Source: an uncultured Clostridia bacterium (GTDB lineage Bacteria; Bacillota; Clostridia; TANB77; CAG-508). Taken from it: DNA of 64,000 nt. Where the stretch lies: the NCBI GenBank assembly GCA_934130975.1, contig CAKOYU010000007.1:1-64000 (forward strand), given 5' to 3'. Under the pieces are notes generated by a model, which did no database searches, had not been told where the DNA came from, and was given only the letters and a program-made list of their open reading frames with translations. Both the position numbers and the translations under genes were made by a program. Positions 20,821 to 29,665 of the stretch are shown here, piece after piece (position 1 is the stretch's first letter; the number at the start of each line of letters is the position of its first letter).

Positions 20821-20844
20821 TCCCAAGAATGGTACTTTTTTGTT

Positions 20845-21381
20845 CTATTCTGTTTCACCATTTTTTATTTTCAATATATCTTCATCTTGTTTTAAATTTG
20901 GACCTAAAAATTCATAACATTTTTTATTCACTTTCATAGCTGTTATTCCAATCTCTTTGTCTTCTCTAAGTCTTCCACTTGCATATTTAATTATAATTGG
21001 TTTATTTGCTACTGCTTCTTCTACAACTTCTTTATCATCTCTCATATCTGGTGCTGCATAATATAATATTTGTCCTGTTACCTTCAAACCTGACATTAAT
21101 AGTTCTTTATCTTCTAATAGATTTTCTTGTGCATAACAATATGTCCATCCTACTTTACTAACAGAGTCATATACTACTTGTCTGTCTCCTTTTAATCTGT
21201 CACTTGCAAATTCTAGTGCTTCTGGGTTGTTATGTATTGCTTCTAATACGACTTCTTTATCATCTCTTAGTTCTTCACTTGCAAATTCTAATAATGTTCC
21301 TTCTTGTTTTACATTTTCTATTACATATTCTCTATTTTCTGAGTTTTGCTTCATTTTTGTTATTTCAATTCTTTCTGGCAT
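20845..21381 (-). CDS. DUF4116 repeat protein
   Basis: A 178-residue protein made of about three and a half repeats of about 24-48 residues: LEFASEELRDDKEVVLEAI, LEFASDRLKGDRQVVYDSV, LYYAAPDMRDDKEVVEEAV and KYASGRLREDKEIGITAM. This is the DUF4116 pattern (x-A-S-x-x-L-x-D-D-x-x-x-V). The family is common in protists and some gut bacteria and forms helical-pair repeats; the role is unknown. No signal peptide. Confidence 0.75.
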   Translation of the reverse strand: MPERIEITKMKQNSENREYVIENVKQEGTLLEFASEELRDDKEVVLEAIHNNPEALEFASDRLKGDRQVVYDSVSKVGWTYCYAQENLLEDKELLMSGLKVTGQILYYAAPDMRDDKEVVEEAVANKPIIIKYASGRLREDKEIGITAMKVNKKCYEFLGPNLKQDEDILKIKNGETE

Positions 21382-21422
21382 CTAGTTTCTTCTCTCCTTC
21401 CCTTTTATTTTCGTTTATAAAA

Positions 21423-21449
21423 AAGACCATACTCATTTTGTATGGTCTT
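21423..21449. terminator. Terminator upstream of the DUF4116 gene
   Basis: AAGACCATAC and GTATGGTCTT form a 10-bp perfect stem with a 7-base loop and T runs on both sides on either strand, so it works in both directions. It is between the DUF4116 start and the structured RNA candidate. Confidence 0.7.
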
Positions 21450-21503
21450 ATTATAGCATTATTACATTTTTTTGACTATATTTTTTTCTTAATTATTTCT
21501 TAA

Positions 21504-21700
21504 AAGTCACACCTAAAAGCAAATATAATCTTTAAATGAAGTTACGAATGTGCATGGAAAACATCTAGAAATTCTATGCAATTTTGTGGAAAGAGTTCAC
21601 GAGAGTGGAAGGGTGCCACAAAATAAATTAGAATTTCTTAATGTTTGTAATAAGCCGAGTAACACAATGCAAAGATTATATTTGCTTTTATGTGTGACTT
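21504..21700 (+). ncRNA. ssrS: Long bulged hairpin, candidate 6S RNA
   Basis: A 30-bp closing stem (21504-21533 with 21671-21700, one mismatch) is followed by a large internal bulge of about 20 bases on each side. An inner stem then follows (AAACATCTAGAAATTCTA pairs with TAGAATTTCTTAATGTTT, and TTTTGTGG with CCACAAAA). The apex is a small CAC-GAGA-GUG stem with a GNRA loop on the plus strand. Length 197 and the closing stem, bubble and terminal stem are the 6S RNA layout. The plus strand also has AAUAAGCC in the 3' bulge, as 6S RNAs often do. Strand and identity are inferred from structure only. Confidence 0.5.
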
Positions 21701-21725
21701 ATTTTAGATCAAATAAGAAAAATAT

Positions 21726-22658
21726 TTAGACAGCAAAATTAATACCTCTAGCAACAATATCTTTCATATTCTCAATCAAATCATCAATTTCTTTAGGAGT
21801 AACAATCATATTATAATCACCAACATTAAGAGCTTCTTTAACTTCTTCATATTTATCATTTTGCTGAAGTTTGTTCAAATACTCATTAGACTCCGCCTTT
21901 TCCTGTAATCTATCAATAAAAATATCAATACCATCTGACACAAGAGTAGCAAGTTCTACAACTGTTGGAATTCCAAGTGCTACAACAGGTATTCCTAATG
22001 TATTTTTACTAATTTCTTGTCTAGTGTTGCCAACACCTGCTCCTGGAACAATTCCAGTATCTGAAATCTGAATTGTACTGCTTATTCTGTCGATACTTCT
22101 AGATGCTAATGCATCTATTACGATTAATAGTTTAGGATGAATATTATCTACAATACCTTTCAAAATTTCTACTGTTTCAATTCCTGTAGTTCCTAAAACT
22201 CCCGGAGATATTGCACTAACTGGTCTTGTTCCTTCATCAACATATTGTGGTAAATATTTTATTATATGTCTTGTAACATCTATTTCATTTATTACTTTAG
22301 GACCTAATGCATCTGGCGTTACATATATATTTCCTAATCCCACCACTAGTATGTCTCCTTGCTTATCTGTATGGATATCTATTATTTTCCTTAGTTCATT
22401 TGCAACTATGTCTGAAGCTTTTTGAATATCTTCATCTTCTGCTATTTTCAGTTTTTTAACATCTATTGTTACATAATTTCCTATAGGCTTTCCTATTGCT
22501 TTTTCTCCATTTTGATTTGTAATTTTAACTCTTGTTACTTTGAGTTTTTCATTTATTTCTTCTTCTGTACTTTCTACACCATCAATTTGTTTTAAATTAT
22601 TTGCCTTTTTATAAATATCTCTTCTCTCTAAGGCTAAATCCGTTCTAAAATTATACAT
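21726..22658 (-). CDS. gpr: Germination protease (GPR)
   Basis: A 310-residue GPR-type aspartic-like protease that degrades small acid-soluble spore proteins at germination. The N-terminal RTDLALE (5-11) is the usual cleavage/propeptide region. The core blocks GLGNIYVTPDALGP, VSAISPGVLGTTGIET and IDALASRS are present. Length is slightly shorter than the Bacillus protein. A forespore-type promoter lies upstream (22684-22713). Confidence 0.93.
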   Translation of the reverse strand: MYNFRTDLALERRDIYKKANNLKQIDGVESTEEEINEKLKVTRVKITNQNGEKAIGKPIGNYVTIDVKKLKIAEDEDIQKASDIVANELRKIIDIHTDKQGDILVVGLGNIYVTPDALGPKVINEIDVTRHIIKYLPQYVDEGTRPVSAISPGVLGTTGIETVEILKGIVDNIHPKLLIVIDALASRSIDRISSTIQISDTGIVPGAGVGNTRQEISKNTLGIPVVALGIPTVVELATLVSDGIDIFIDRLQEKAESNEYLNKLQQNDKYEEVKEALNVGDYNMIVTPKEIDDLIENMKDIVARGINFAV

Positions 22659-22683
22659 AAAAACCTCCTATTAAAAGTACTAT

Positions 22684-22713
22684 TAGTATTTCTAAGTTAG
22701 AGGTTCTTATTCA
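22684..22713 (-). promoter_or_regulatory. Candidate sigma-F/sigma-G promoter of gpr
   Basis: On the minus strand TGAATA, 17 bases, AATACTA. This fits the forespore consensus (TGMATA and CATWMTA) with one mismatch. It lies 26 bases before the gpr ATG and its -35 is within the aspS stop region. Confidence 0.6.
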
Positions 22714-22715
22714 TC

Positions 22716-24467
22716 TTATTTTTTAATATCTATTTTTATGTGTACATCTCTAAGTTGATCTTTATTTACATTTCCCGGTGCCCCCATCATTAAATCTTCT
22801 GCTTTGCTACTTAATGGGAATGCAATAACTTCTCTTATGCTTTCAGAATCAGTTAATAACATTAGCATTCTGTCAACTCCAGGTGCAATTCCTGCATGTG
22901 GTGGAGCTCCAAATTGAAATGCTGTATACAATGCTCCGAATTTTGTTCTTACTTCTTCCTCTGTATATCCTGCCATTTCAAACGCTTTTAGCATGATATT
23001 GATATCATGGTTTCTTACAGCTCCTGAAGATAATTCTATTCCATTACATACTAAATCATATTGATATGCTAAAATATCTAATGGATTTTGATTTTCTAAT
23101 GCGTCTAATCCACCTTGAGGCATTGAAAATGGATTGTGACTAAATTGAATTTTATCATGTTCATCAATTTCGAACATCGGAAAGTCTACTATCCAGCAAA
23201 ATTCAAATTTACTATTATCTATTAAATCTAATCTTTTTGCAAGTTCAGTCCTAATTTGTCCTGCTAGTTCTGTTGCTCTTTTCTCATTATCTGCAATAAA
23301 GAATATTGTATCATCTTGTTTTAAATCTGCAATTTTTAATAATTCTTTTTTTAATTCTTCTGGAATGAATTTGTCTATTGGTCCTTTAAAAGACAAATCT
23401 TCTTGAACTTCTAAATATCCAAGTCCTCCCATTCCTATTGACATAGCATAATTTAGCATTTTTTCATGGAATCCTTTTGACATATGTCCGATTACTTTGA
23501 TTGCTCTTACTGTTCTATTTATAAATGGTTTGAATGTGCATTTATTAAAGAATTCTGATAAATCTATTATGAATAATGGGTTTCTTAGATCTGGCTTATC
23601 TGAACCATATTTAAGCATTGCTTCTTTATATGTTATTCTTCTAAATGGAGCAGATGAAATTTCTTTATCAGAGAATTTTTTAAATGTATTGTAAATTACA
23701 GGTTCTATTGCTTTAAAGACATCTTCTTGTGTTGCAAAACTCATTTCCATATCAAGTTGATAAAACTCACCTGGAGCTCTATCTGCTCTAGCATCTTCAT
23801 CTCTAAAGCATGGTGCTATTTGGAAATATTTATCTATTCCAGATACCATAAGCAATTGCTTAAATTGTTGTGGTGCTTGTGGTAATGCATAGAATTTTCC
23901 TGGATGTAAACGGCTTGGCACTAAATAGTCTCTTGCTCCTTCTGGTGACGAACTTGTCAAAATTGGAGTTTGTACTTCTAAAAATCCTTGTTCTATCATT
24001 TGACTTCTTAAAAATTGAATTACATTTGCTCTTAATATTAAATTATTTTTTAGTTTCTCACTTCTTAAATCTAAAAATCTATATTTAAGTCTTAGATCTT
24101 CACGAACTTCTTGATTTTCGTTTACTTCAAATGGTAAATTTTTAGTTCTTTTTCCTAATACTTTAATTTCTTCTATACGAATTTCTACAAGTCCTGTTTT
24201 AATTTTTGTATTAATAGTTTCCTCATCACGTTTACGAACTGTACCATAAACTGTAACAGTTGATTCAATTGGAATATGTGATGCAAAATCTACATCTTCT
24301 GTTTTTCCAGAAGTTACAACTTGTGTTATTCCATACATGTCTCTAATATCTAAAAATACTAATCCCCCAAAGTCTCTTATTGTTTCTACCCATCCTGCGA
24401 TTCTTACTTTTTTTCCTACATCTTCTAAACTTATTTCATTACAACTATGTGTTCTATATTCTTCCAT
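22716..24467 (-). CDS. aspS: Aspartyl-tRNA synthetase
   Basis: A 583-residue bacterial-type AspRS. It has an N-terminal OB fold (residues about 1-110), class II motif 2 as FRDEDARADR (221-230), the bacterial GAD insertion in the middle and motif 3 GVDRMLMLL near the C-terminus. It joins Asp to tRNA-Asp. The OB-fold loop reads IRDFGG, where discriminating and non-discriminating enzymes differ, so charging of tRNA-Asn cannot be excluded. A T-box leader controls it. Confidence 0.96.
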   Translation of the reverse strand: MEEYRTHSCNEISLEDVGKKVRIAGWVETIRDFGGLVFLDIRDMYGITQVVTSGKTEDVDFASHIPIESTVTVYGTVRKRDEETINTKIKTGLVEIRIEEIKVLGKRTKNLPFEVNENQEVREDLRLKYRFLDLRSEKLKNNLILRANVIQFLRSQMIEQGFLEVQTPILTSSSPEGARDYLVPSRLHPGKFYALPQAPQQFKQLLMVSGIDKYFQIAPCFRDEDARADRAPGEFYQLDMEMSFATQEDVFKAIEPVIYNTFKKFSDKEISSAPFRRITYKEAMLKYGSDKPDLRNPLFIIDLSEFFNKCTFKPFINRTVRAIKVIGHMSKGFHEKMLNYAMSIGMGGLGYLEVQEDLSFKGPIDKFIPEELKKELLKIADLKQDDTIFFIADNEKRATELAGQIRTELAKRLDLIDNSKFEFCWIVDFPMFEIDEHDKIQFSHNPFSMPQGGLDALENQNPLDILAYQYDLVCNGIELSSGAVRNHDINIMLKAFEMAGYTEEEVRTKFGALYTAFQFGAPPHAGIAPGVDRMLMLLTDSESIREVIAFPLSSKAEDLMMGAPGNVNKDQLRDVHIKIDIKK

Positions 24468-24793
24468 ATTTACCTCTTTTCTTCAAAAAGTTGCGTTATT
24501 TAAACCGTTGAGAACCGGTCCCAACCGTACAAACTCAAAAATTCGCCCTTGCATCAATAATTTCTTATTAATGCAGGGACGAATCAACTCCGCGGTGCCA
24601 CCCAGCTTGAAAATTCACAAACTAAATTTTCCTCTTTTTATTTTACTTTTTTGCTCCAATGTGTTTCACTTATTAGGTTGACTGTAAAGGGCTTTCAGCC
24701 GGTGACCCTTTTTCTCTTTCCATTTCTTCTAATAGCTTTGCATTGTTCTAACGCAAACTTTTTATTTAATTTCTTGTTTTTCATTTATTATAC
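24468..24793 (-). promoter_or_regulatory. T-box riboswitch leader of aspS
   Basis: The minus strand from about 24793 contains stem I features (AGAAATGGAAAGAG, a GGGTCACCGGCTGAAAGCCC hairpin). The T-box core GGGTGGCACCGCGG is at 24590-24603. A terminator follows at 24541-24584 (ATTCGTCCCTGCATTAATAA pairs with its partner, then TTTTT). Uncharged tRNA binding would favour the antiterminator and let aspS be read. The specifier codon is not certain; the 3' side of stem I reads GTCAACCTAA, where AAC (Asn) is as visible as any Asp codon. Confidence 0.88.
24541..24584 (-). terminator. T-box regulated terminator
   Basis: Twenty-base arms pair with a few G-U positions around a short loop and are followed by GAATTTTTG on the minus strand. 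It is mutually exclusive with the antiterminator that uses GTGGCACCGCGG. Confidence 0.85.
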
Positions 24794-24798
24794 GCTAT

Positions 24799-24827
24799 AT
24801 TTTACATACTATTCTCGTCATTGTCAA
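24799..24827 (-). promoter_or_regulatory. Promoter of the aspS T-box leader
   Basis: TTGACA, 17 bases, TAAAAT on the minus strand, which places the transcript start near 24792 and gives a leader of about 325 bases. Confidence 0.65.
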
Positions 24828-24866
24828 GTTTTTTTAAAAAAAATTGTTCCTTAATTTACTTTTGAT

Positions 24867-26531
24867 TTAAAATATCCCAACAATTTCTCCATTTTCATCG
24901 ATATCAATATTTTCAGCAGCTGGTATTTTAGGTAGACCTGGCATAGTCATAATTTTTCCTGCTAGCACCACTATAAAGCCAGCTCCAGTTTTTAGTTCAA
25001 TATCTCTTATGTTTATTTCAAATGGTTCATCACATTCTAAGTTCTTTGCATTATCTGAAAATGAATATTGTGTTTTAGCTATACAAACTGGTAAATTCCC
25101 ATATCCCATTTCTTCAATCTTTTCTATCTTTTTAGTAACTTCTTCTGGGTATATTACACCTTTTGCACCATAAATCTTCATAGCAACTTTATTAATTTTT
25201 TCTACTATAGTTTCATTTAAATCATATATATATTCAAATCTTTCTGGTTTATCTTTTACAATTTCTACAATCTTTTTAGATATATCAATTGCACCTTCTC
25301 CACCTTTAGCCCAGCTCTCTACTACACTTGAGACTATCTCTCTTTTAGCAAGCTCATTTTGAACATATTCTAGTTCTTTCTCTTGATCTGTATTATATTT
25401 GTTAATTGCAACAATAACATTTAAACCAAATTTTCCTCTAATATTATCAATATGTCTATATAGATTGTTCATTCCTTTTTCTAATGCTGACATATTCTCT
25501 TCTAAGATACTTTCTTTTGAAGCTCCACCATGATATTTTAAAGCTTTAATTGTAGCCACACATACCACAACATCTGGCTTGATATTTGCTTTTCTACATT
25601 TGATATCTAAAAATTTTTCTGCCCCTAAGTCAGCTCCAAATCCAGCCTCTGTAATCGTATAATCAGCAAGTTTCATTGCAGTTTTTGTTGCAATTATTGA
25701 ATTACATCCATGTGCTATATTTGCAAATGGACCTCCATGTATAATAGCAGGTGTATGTTCTAAAGTTTGTACTAGATTAGGGTTTATTGCATCTTTTAAT
25801 AAAACTGTCATTGCCCCTTCTGCTTTTAAGTCTTTTGCAAAAATAGGCTCATCTTTCTTGTTATATCCTATAACGATATTTCCTAATCTTGTCTTTAAAT
25901 CTTCTATATCTTCAGCTAAGCATAAAATTGCCATTACTTCTGATGCTACAGTTATGTCAAAACCATCTTCTCTTGGAACTATTTTGCTTTCTCCTGATAG
26001 TCCTGTATTTACTTTTCTTAATTGTCTATCATTTAGATCTACACATCTTTTCCATACTACTTTTTCAATGCCTAATTCATTTCCATGATAAATATGATTA
26101 TCTATCATTGCTGATAATAAATTATTTGCAGATGTTATCGCATGAATATCTCCTGTAAAATGTAGGTTAATATCTTCCATTGGTGCAACTTGAGCATATC
26201 CACCTCCTGTTGCTCCTCCCTTCACTCCAAATACAGGTCCTAATGATGGCTCTCTTAATGCAAGTATTGAACTTTCTCCAATTCTTCTAAGTCCATCTGC
26301 AATTGATATCGATATTGTCGTTTTACCTTCACCTAAAGGTGTTGGACTCATTGCTGTTACTAATACCAATTTTCCATCTTCTTTATTTTTTATCTTTTTA
26401 TATAATTCACCAGAAATTTTAGCTTTATATTTTCCATATGTTTCTATTTCGTCTTCTGTAATTCCTAATTTCCCTGCAATTTCTGTTATTTTCTTTAGTT
26501 CTGTATTTTTAGCAATTTCAATGTCTGTCAT
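24867..26531 (-). CDS. fhs: Formate-tetrahydrofolate ligase
   Basis: A 554-residue enzyme when started at the ATG at 26531, which follows AGAAAGGA. It has the P-loop-like TPLGEGKTT, the GPVFGVKGGATGGGYAQV block and the C-terminal PGLPKIPAA, all typical. It makes 10-formyl-THF from formate, THF and ATP, in purine and one-carbon metabolism or acetogenesis. No other Wood-Ljungdahl gene is in the window. Confidence 0.97.
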   Translation of the reverse strand: MTDIEIAKNTELKKITEIAGKLGITEDEIETYGKYKAKISGELYKKIKNKEDGKLVLVTAMSPTPLGEGKTTISISIADGLRRIGESSILALREPSLGPVFGVKGGATGGGYAQVAPMEDINLHFTGDIHAITSANNLLSAMIDNHIYHGNELGIEKVVWKRCVDLNDRQLRKVNTGLSGESKIVPREDGFDITVASEVMAILCLAEDIEDLKTRLGNIVIGYNKKDEPIFAKDLKAEGAMTVLLKDAINPNLVQTLEHTPAIIHGGPFANIAHGCNSIIATKTAMKLADYTITEAGFGADLGAEKFLDIKCRKANIKPDVVVCVATIKALKYHGGASKESILEENMSALEKGMNNLYRHIDNIRGKFGLNVIVAINKYNTDQEKELEYVQNELAKREIVSSVVESWAKGGEGAIDISKKIVEIVKDKPERFEYIYDLNETIVEKINKVAMKIYGAKGVIYPEEVTKKIEKIEEMGYGNLPVCIAKTQYSFSDNAKNLECDEPFEINIRDIELKTGAGFIVVLAGKIMTMPGLPKIPAAENIDIDENGEIVGIF

Positions 26532-26594
26532 TTTTATCACAGTCCTTTCTAAGAAATTTGTTCACTTAGTATTTTCTTATATTCTAAATAATAT

Positions 26595-27035
26595 TTAAGC
26601 CAATATACCTACAACAATTCCAAGAGTTGCTCCAACTATAACTTGTAATGGTGTATGTCCTAATACTTCTACCAATCTTTCTTGAACTTCAACTCCTGTA
26701 AGTCCTGGTGTCTCTATAATTTTATTTAATAAATGTGCTTGTTTTCCAGCAGCTCTTCTAACTCCTGCAGCATCATACATTACTACTAATGCAAATATTG
26801 TAGCCATTGCAAACATTATACTATCTGTTCCTTCAGCTTTTCCCACTAATGTAGCTAAACATGTAACAACTGCAGAATGTGAACTTGGCATACCTCCAGC
26901 TCCAATTATTCTTTTAAAATTAAATTTTTTAGTTGTTACTAAATCATAAATCACTTTAAAAATTTGTATGCAAAGCCATAGTAAAAATGGTGCATATAAA
27001 TATTTATTTGTTAGTGCTAATTGTAAATTATTCAT
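26595..27035 (-). CDS. Divergent PAP2 family protein (YuiD-like)
   Basis: A 146-residue membrane protein with GGMPSSHSAVV (about 47-57) matching the PAP2 phosphatase S-x-x-H motif, and about four hydrophobic segments. The group (DUF212) lacks the second half of the usual catalytic site in many members; GHTPLQVIVG near the C-terminus may hold the second His. It is probably a lipid phosphatase-like protein at the membrane. Function not established. Confidence 0.8.
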   Translation of the reverse strand: MNNLQLALTNKYLYAPFLLWLCIQIFKVIYDLVTTKKFNFKRIIGAGGMPSSHSAVVTCLATLVGKAEGTDSIMFAMATIFALVVMYDAAGVRRAAGKQAHLLNKIIETPGLTGVEVQERLVEVLGHTPLQVIVGATLGIVVGILA

Positions 27036-27055
27036 TATCTTTTCCCCTCTTTTGT

Positions 27056-27277
27056 CTACTCTGTTTCAAAATTTTCTTCTTTTAATTCTCCATCTTTTTC
27101 TAAAAGTATGGTTATTTTCTTTTCTGCATCTTCTAATATATTGTTACATTGTTTTGCTATTTTCATACCTTCTTCAAATTTTTGTACTGATTCATCTAAA
27201 TTTAAATTTCCGTTTTCCAACTCTGTAACTATATTTTCTAGTTTTTTCATTGATTCTTCAAAATTTTCTTTACTCAT
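27056..27277 (-). CDS. xseB: Exodeoxyribonuclease VII small subunit
   Basis: A 73-residue XseB: short, with the family helices FEESMKKLENIVTELENG and ESVQKFEEGMKIAKQC. It joins XseA to form the single-strand exonuclease. xseA is at 27798-28985 with one unrelated small gene between them on the same strand, an unusual but still linked order. Confidence 0.92.
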   Translation of the reverse strand: MSKENFEESMKKLENIVTELENGNLNLDESVQKFEEGMKIAKQCNNILEDAEKKITILLEKDGELKEENFETE

Positions 27278-27313
27278 CTTTAATTCCTTTCTTTATTTAC
27301 AAAGATTATACTT

Positions 27314-27769
27314 CTAATACTCACTTATTGTCCAATCATTAGTATTAACTTCATACCACTGAATTACAGTTGCATCATTTTTTACTGCAACATAGATTTT
27401 TGTATCTTTTTTCTCCTCTATACTAAATGATACAGAATCATCATCTCCCCATTCTTTTTTAGCAAGTTCTAAAGCTTTTTCATCATCAGTCTGTTTTGAT
27501 TTTTTTTGTTCTTCTTCTACTTGCTCTTGAGATTCTTTTTCTTCCTCTCCTACATAATCACTTTCTGTATTTGTACTCACTTCTGGCTTTTCCTCTTCTT
27601 TAGCAGGTTCTTCTTTTTCTATATTATCTATTTGTGGTACACTTATTGTTTCTACCGCTTTTTTATTGTCTCTTATTTTTTCATCATATATAATTGAACA
27701 AACTAAAACTGCAATTCCTATTACTGCTAATACAATTATTAATGTTAGTATATGTTGTTGTTTTTTCAT
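27314..27769 (-). CDS. Membrane-anchored protein with acidic linker
   Basis: A 151-residue protein. One transmembrane segment lies at about 9-26. A Glu-rich low-complexity linker of about 60 residues follows, then a small C-terminal domain ending VIQWYEVNTNDWTISEY. The layout suggests a bitopic exported domain at the cell surface. It is inserted between xseA and xseB on the same strand. No family recognised. Confidence 0.55.
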   Translation of the reverse strand: MKKQQHILTLIIVLAVIGIAVLVCSIIYDEKIRDNKKAVETISVPQIDNIEKEEPAKEEEKPEVSTNTESDYVGEEEKESQEQVEEEQKKSKQTDDEKALELAKKEWGDDDSVSFSIEEKKDTKIYVAVKNDATVIQWYEVNTNDWTISEY

Positions 27770-27797
27770 ACTTTCATCCTTTCTTGGGAATCTCCCA

Positions 27798-28985
27798 TTA
27801 ACAAATTATTGCATCTTTTTCTCCATCATGAAATTTCAATTTCACTTTATCATTTTTATTTAACTCATTTGCACTTTTAACAATTTTGTTATCCTTTTCT
27901 GTTAAAGAATAACCTCTAGTCAATGTCTTTAATGGACTTAATGTATCTAATTTAGTTACTAATTCTACATATGATGATTTATTATCTTTGTGTATTATCT
28001 TTATTTTATTTTCTAATCTTTGAACATAAGAATCTAATGTAACATCCATATCTCTAATTTTTCTCATAGGATCTGTAAATACTCTTGATTTCATACATTT
28101 TTCATATCTTAGTTTCATTAATTCTATCTTCTTTTTTAAAGCTAATCTATACCTATTTTGGTAATTGTTTATTTTTTGTTTTAGCTCATATACATCAGGT
28201 ACAGCCAATTCCGCAGCAGCTGATGGTGTAGGTGCTCTTAAATCCGCAACAAAATCTGCAATTGTAAAATCTGTTTCATGTCCAACTGCTGATATTATTG
28301 GTAATTCAGATTGATATATCGCTCTTGCAACTATCTCTTCATTAAATGGCCATAGGTCTTCTAATGAACCTCCACCTCTACCAATTATAAGCACATCTGC
28401 TAATTTTTGATCATTCATTATTTTAATTTTTTCTGCAATCTGCTCTGCCGCTCCAGGACCTTGAACTGGAACTGGTAATAATCGTATATATACATTAGGA
28501 TTTCTTCTTGTTGATACATTTATTATATCTCTTATTACTGCGCCTGTTTGTGATGTTAATACTCCTACTACTTTTGGATATAATGGAATTGGCTTTTTGT
28601 GTGCTTCATCAAATAATCCTTCTGATTCTAATTGAGCTTTTAATTTTTCAAATTGCTCATGTAAGTCTCCCATTCCATCTTCCATCATTTGTTTTACATA
28701 TATTTGATATACTCCATCTCTTTCAAATACTGATACAGACCCAAAAACCATTACTTTCATTCCATCTTTTGGTTTAAAAGCTAGCCTTTCAGCATAGCTT
28801 TTAAACATTATACATTTTATTAACGAATTTTCGTCTTTTAATGTAAAATATAGATGTCCTGTGTAATGGTTTTTAAAATTGGAGATTTCTCCTTTTACTA
28901 ATATTGCTCCTAAGTTTTCATCTTCATCAAATCTGTCTTTTAAGTATTTGTTTAACTGTGTTACAGTTACTGCATTATACTTCAT
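27798..28985 (-). CDS. xseA: Exodeoxyribonuclease VII large subunit
   Basis: A 395-residue XseA. It has an N-terminal OB-type domain (YFTLKDENSLIKCIMFK), the catalytic-domain GRGGGSLEDLWPFNEE and SAVGHETDFT, and a long coiled-coil region after about 270. It degrades single-stranded DNA to oligonucleotides with XseB. Its start abuts the nusB stop at 28985 (one-base overlap), showing translational coupling. Confidence 0.96.
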   Translation of the reverse strand: MKYNAVTVTQLNKYLKDRFDEDENLGAILVKGEISNFKNHYTGHLYFTLKDENSLIKCIMFKSYAERLAFKPKDGMKVMVFGSVSVFERDGVYQIYVKQMMEDGMGDLHEQFEKLKAQLESEGLFDEAHKKPIPLYPKVVGVLTSQTGAVIRDIINVSTRRNPNVYIRLLPVPVQGPGAAEQIAEKIKIMNDQKLADVLIIGRGGGSLEDLWPFNEEIVARAIYQSELPIISAVGHETDFTIADFVADLRAPTPSAAAELAVPDVYELKQKINNYQNRYRLALKKKIELMKLRYEKCMKSRVFTDPMRKIRDMDVTLDSYVQRLENKIKIIHKDNKSSYVELVTKLDTLSPLKTLTRGYSLTEKDNKIVKSANELNKNDKVKLKFHDGEKDAIIC

Positions 28986-29392
28986 TAGTTCATCTCCTTA
29001 ACAACACTTGCTAAAATTCCGTTTATGAAATTTTTAGATGTTTCCTCTCCATATTTTTTTGCTAACTCTAAGCTTTCATTTATTGCCACCTTGTATGGTA
29101 TTTCTTTGTATTTTATTTCATATATTGCAAGTTTTAACAAACTTAAATCTATTTTTGAGATTCTGTCTATTTTCCAATCAGCCTTTAGATTTTTTTCTAT
29201 TAATCCTTGTATTTCTATATTATTTTCTTTTATTCCTAATATTGCATCTTTTATATATTCTTTTGCATCATCATCTTCTATATCATTACATTGTATATAT
29301 AATTCTATTTGTTCTTCTAAATCTTCTACTTTTTGAATTTCTAAACTATATATCAATCTAAATGTTAGTTCTCTAATTGCTGATCGTTTCAT
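28985..29392 (-). CDS. nusB: Transcription antitermination factor NusB
   Basis: A 135-residue all-helical protein. N-terminal [14 protein letters not shown] and C-terminal K-I-D-x-x-L-L-x-L-A-I-Y-E-I and [13 protein letters not shown] are NusB signatures. It works with NusE/S10 at boxA for rRNA transcription. It is coupled to xseA downstream. Confidence 0.93.
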   Translation of the reverse strand: MKRSAIRELTFRLIYSLEIQKVEDLEEQIELYIQCNDIEDDDAKEYIKDAILGIKENNIEIQGLIEKNLKADWKIDRISKIDLSLLKLAIYEIKYKEIPYKVAINESLELAKKYGEETSKNFINGILASVVKEMN

Positions 29393-29402
29393 TTTTTATA
29401 GC

Positions 29403-29431
29403 AATGCCAGTCATCACCGAAGACTAGCATT
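29403..29431 (-). terminator. Hairpin between DUF2273 gene and nusB
   Basis: AATGCTAGTC and GACTGGCATT pair almost fully; there is little T tract after it, so it is a weak terminator or processing stem between the Asp23 cluster and nusB. Confidence 0.4.
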
Positions 29432-29450
29432 TCCTCCTCTCATATAATTA

Positions 29451-29654
29451 TTATAATCTGTCTATAAATTTTTTCAATTTATCTTTTACTTCATCCTTAT
29501 TTTTTTGAACATAATTGCCAACAAATGCACCTAATACTATAAGTACTATTGCTACTATTAATTCATATAGTCTTGTACATAATATTAATACTGCAATTAT
29601 TACACCTATTATAGCTCCTATGTATTTAGATATAAATTCTTTAAAACCTTCCAT
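29451..29654 (-). CDS. Small DUF2273 membrane protein
   Basis: A 67-residue protein with one or two membrane segments (about 10-45) and a charged C-terminal tail (KDEVKDKLKKFIDRL). DUF2273 proteins are found beside AmaP and Asp23, as here. A role in holding the Asp23 complex at the membrane is inferred from context. Confidence 0.8.
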   Translation of the reverse strand: MEGFKEFISKYIGAIIGVIIAVLILCTRLYELIVAIVLIVLGAFVGNYVQKNKDEVKDKLKKFIDRL

Positions 29655-29665
29655 TCTTTATCATC

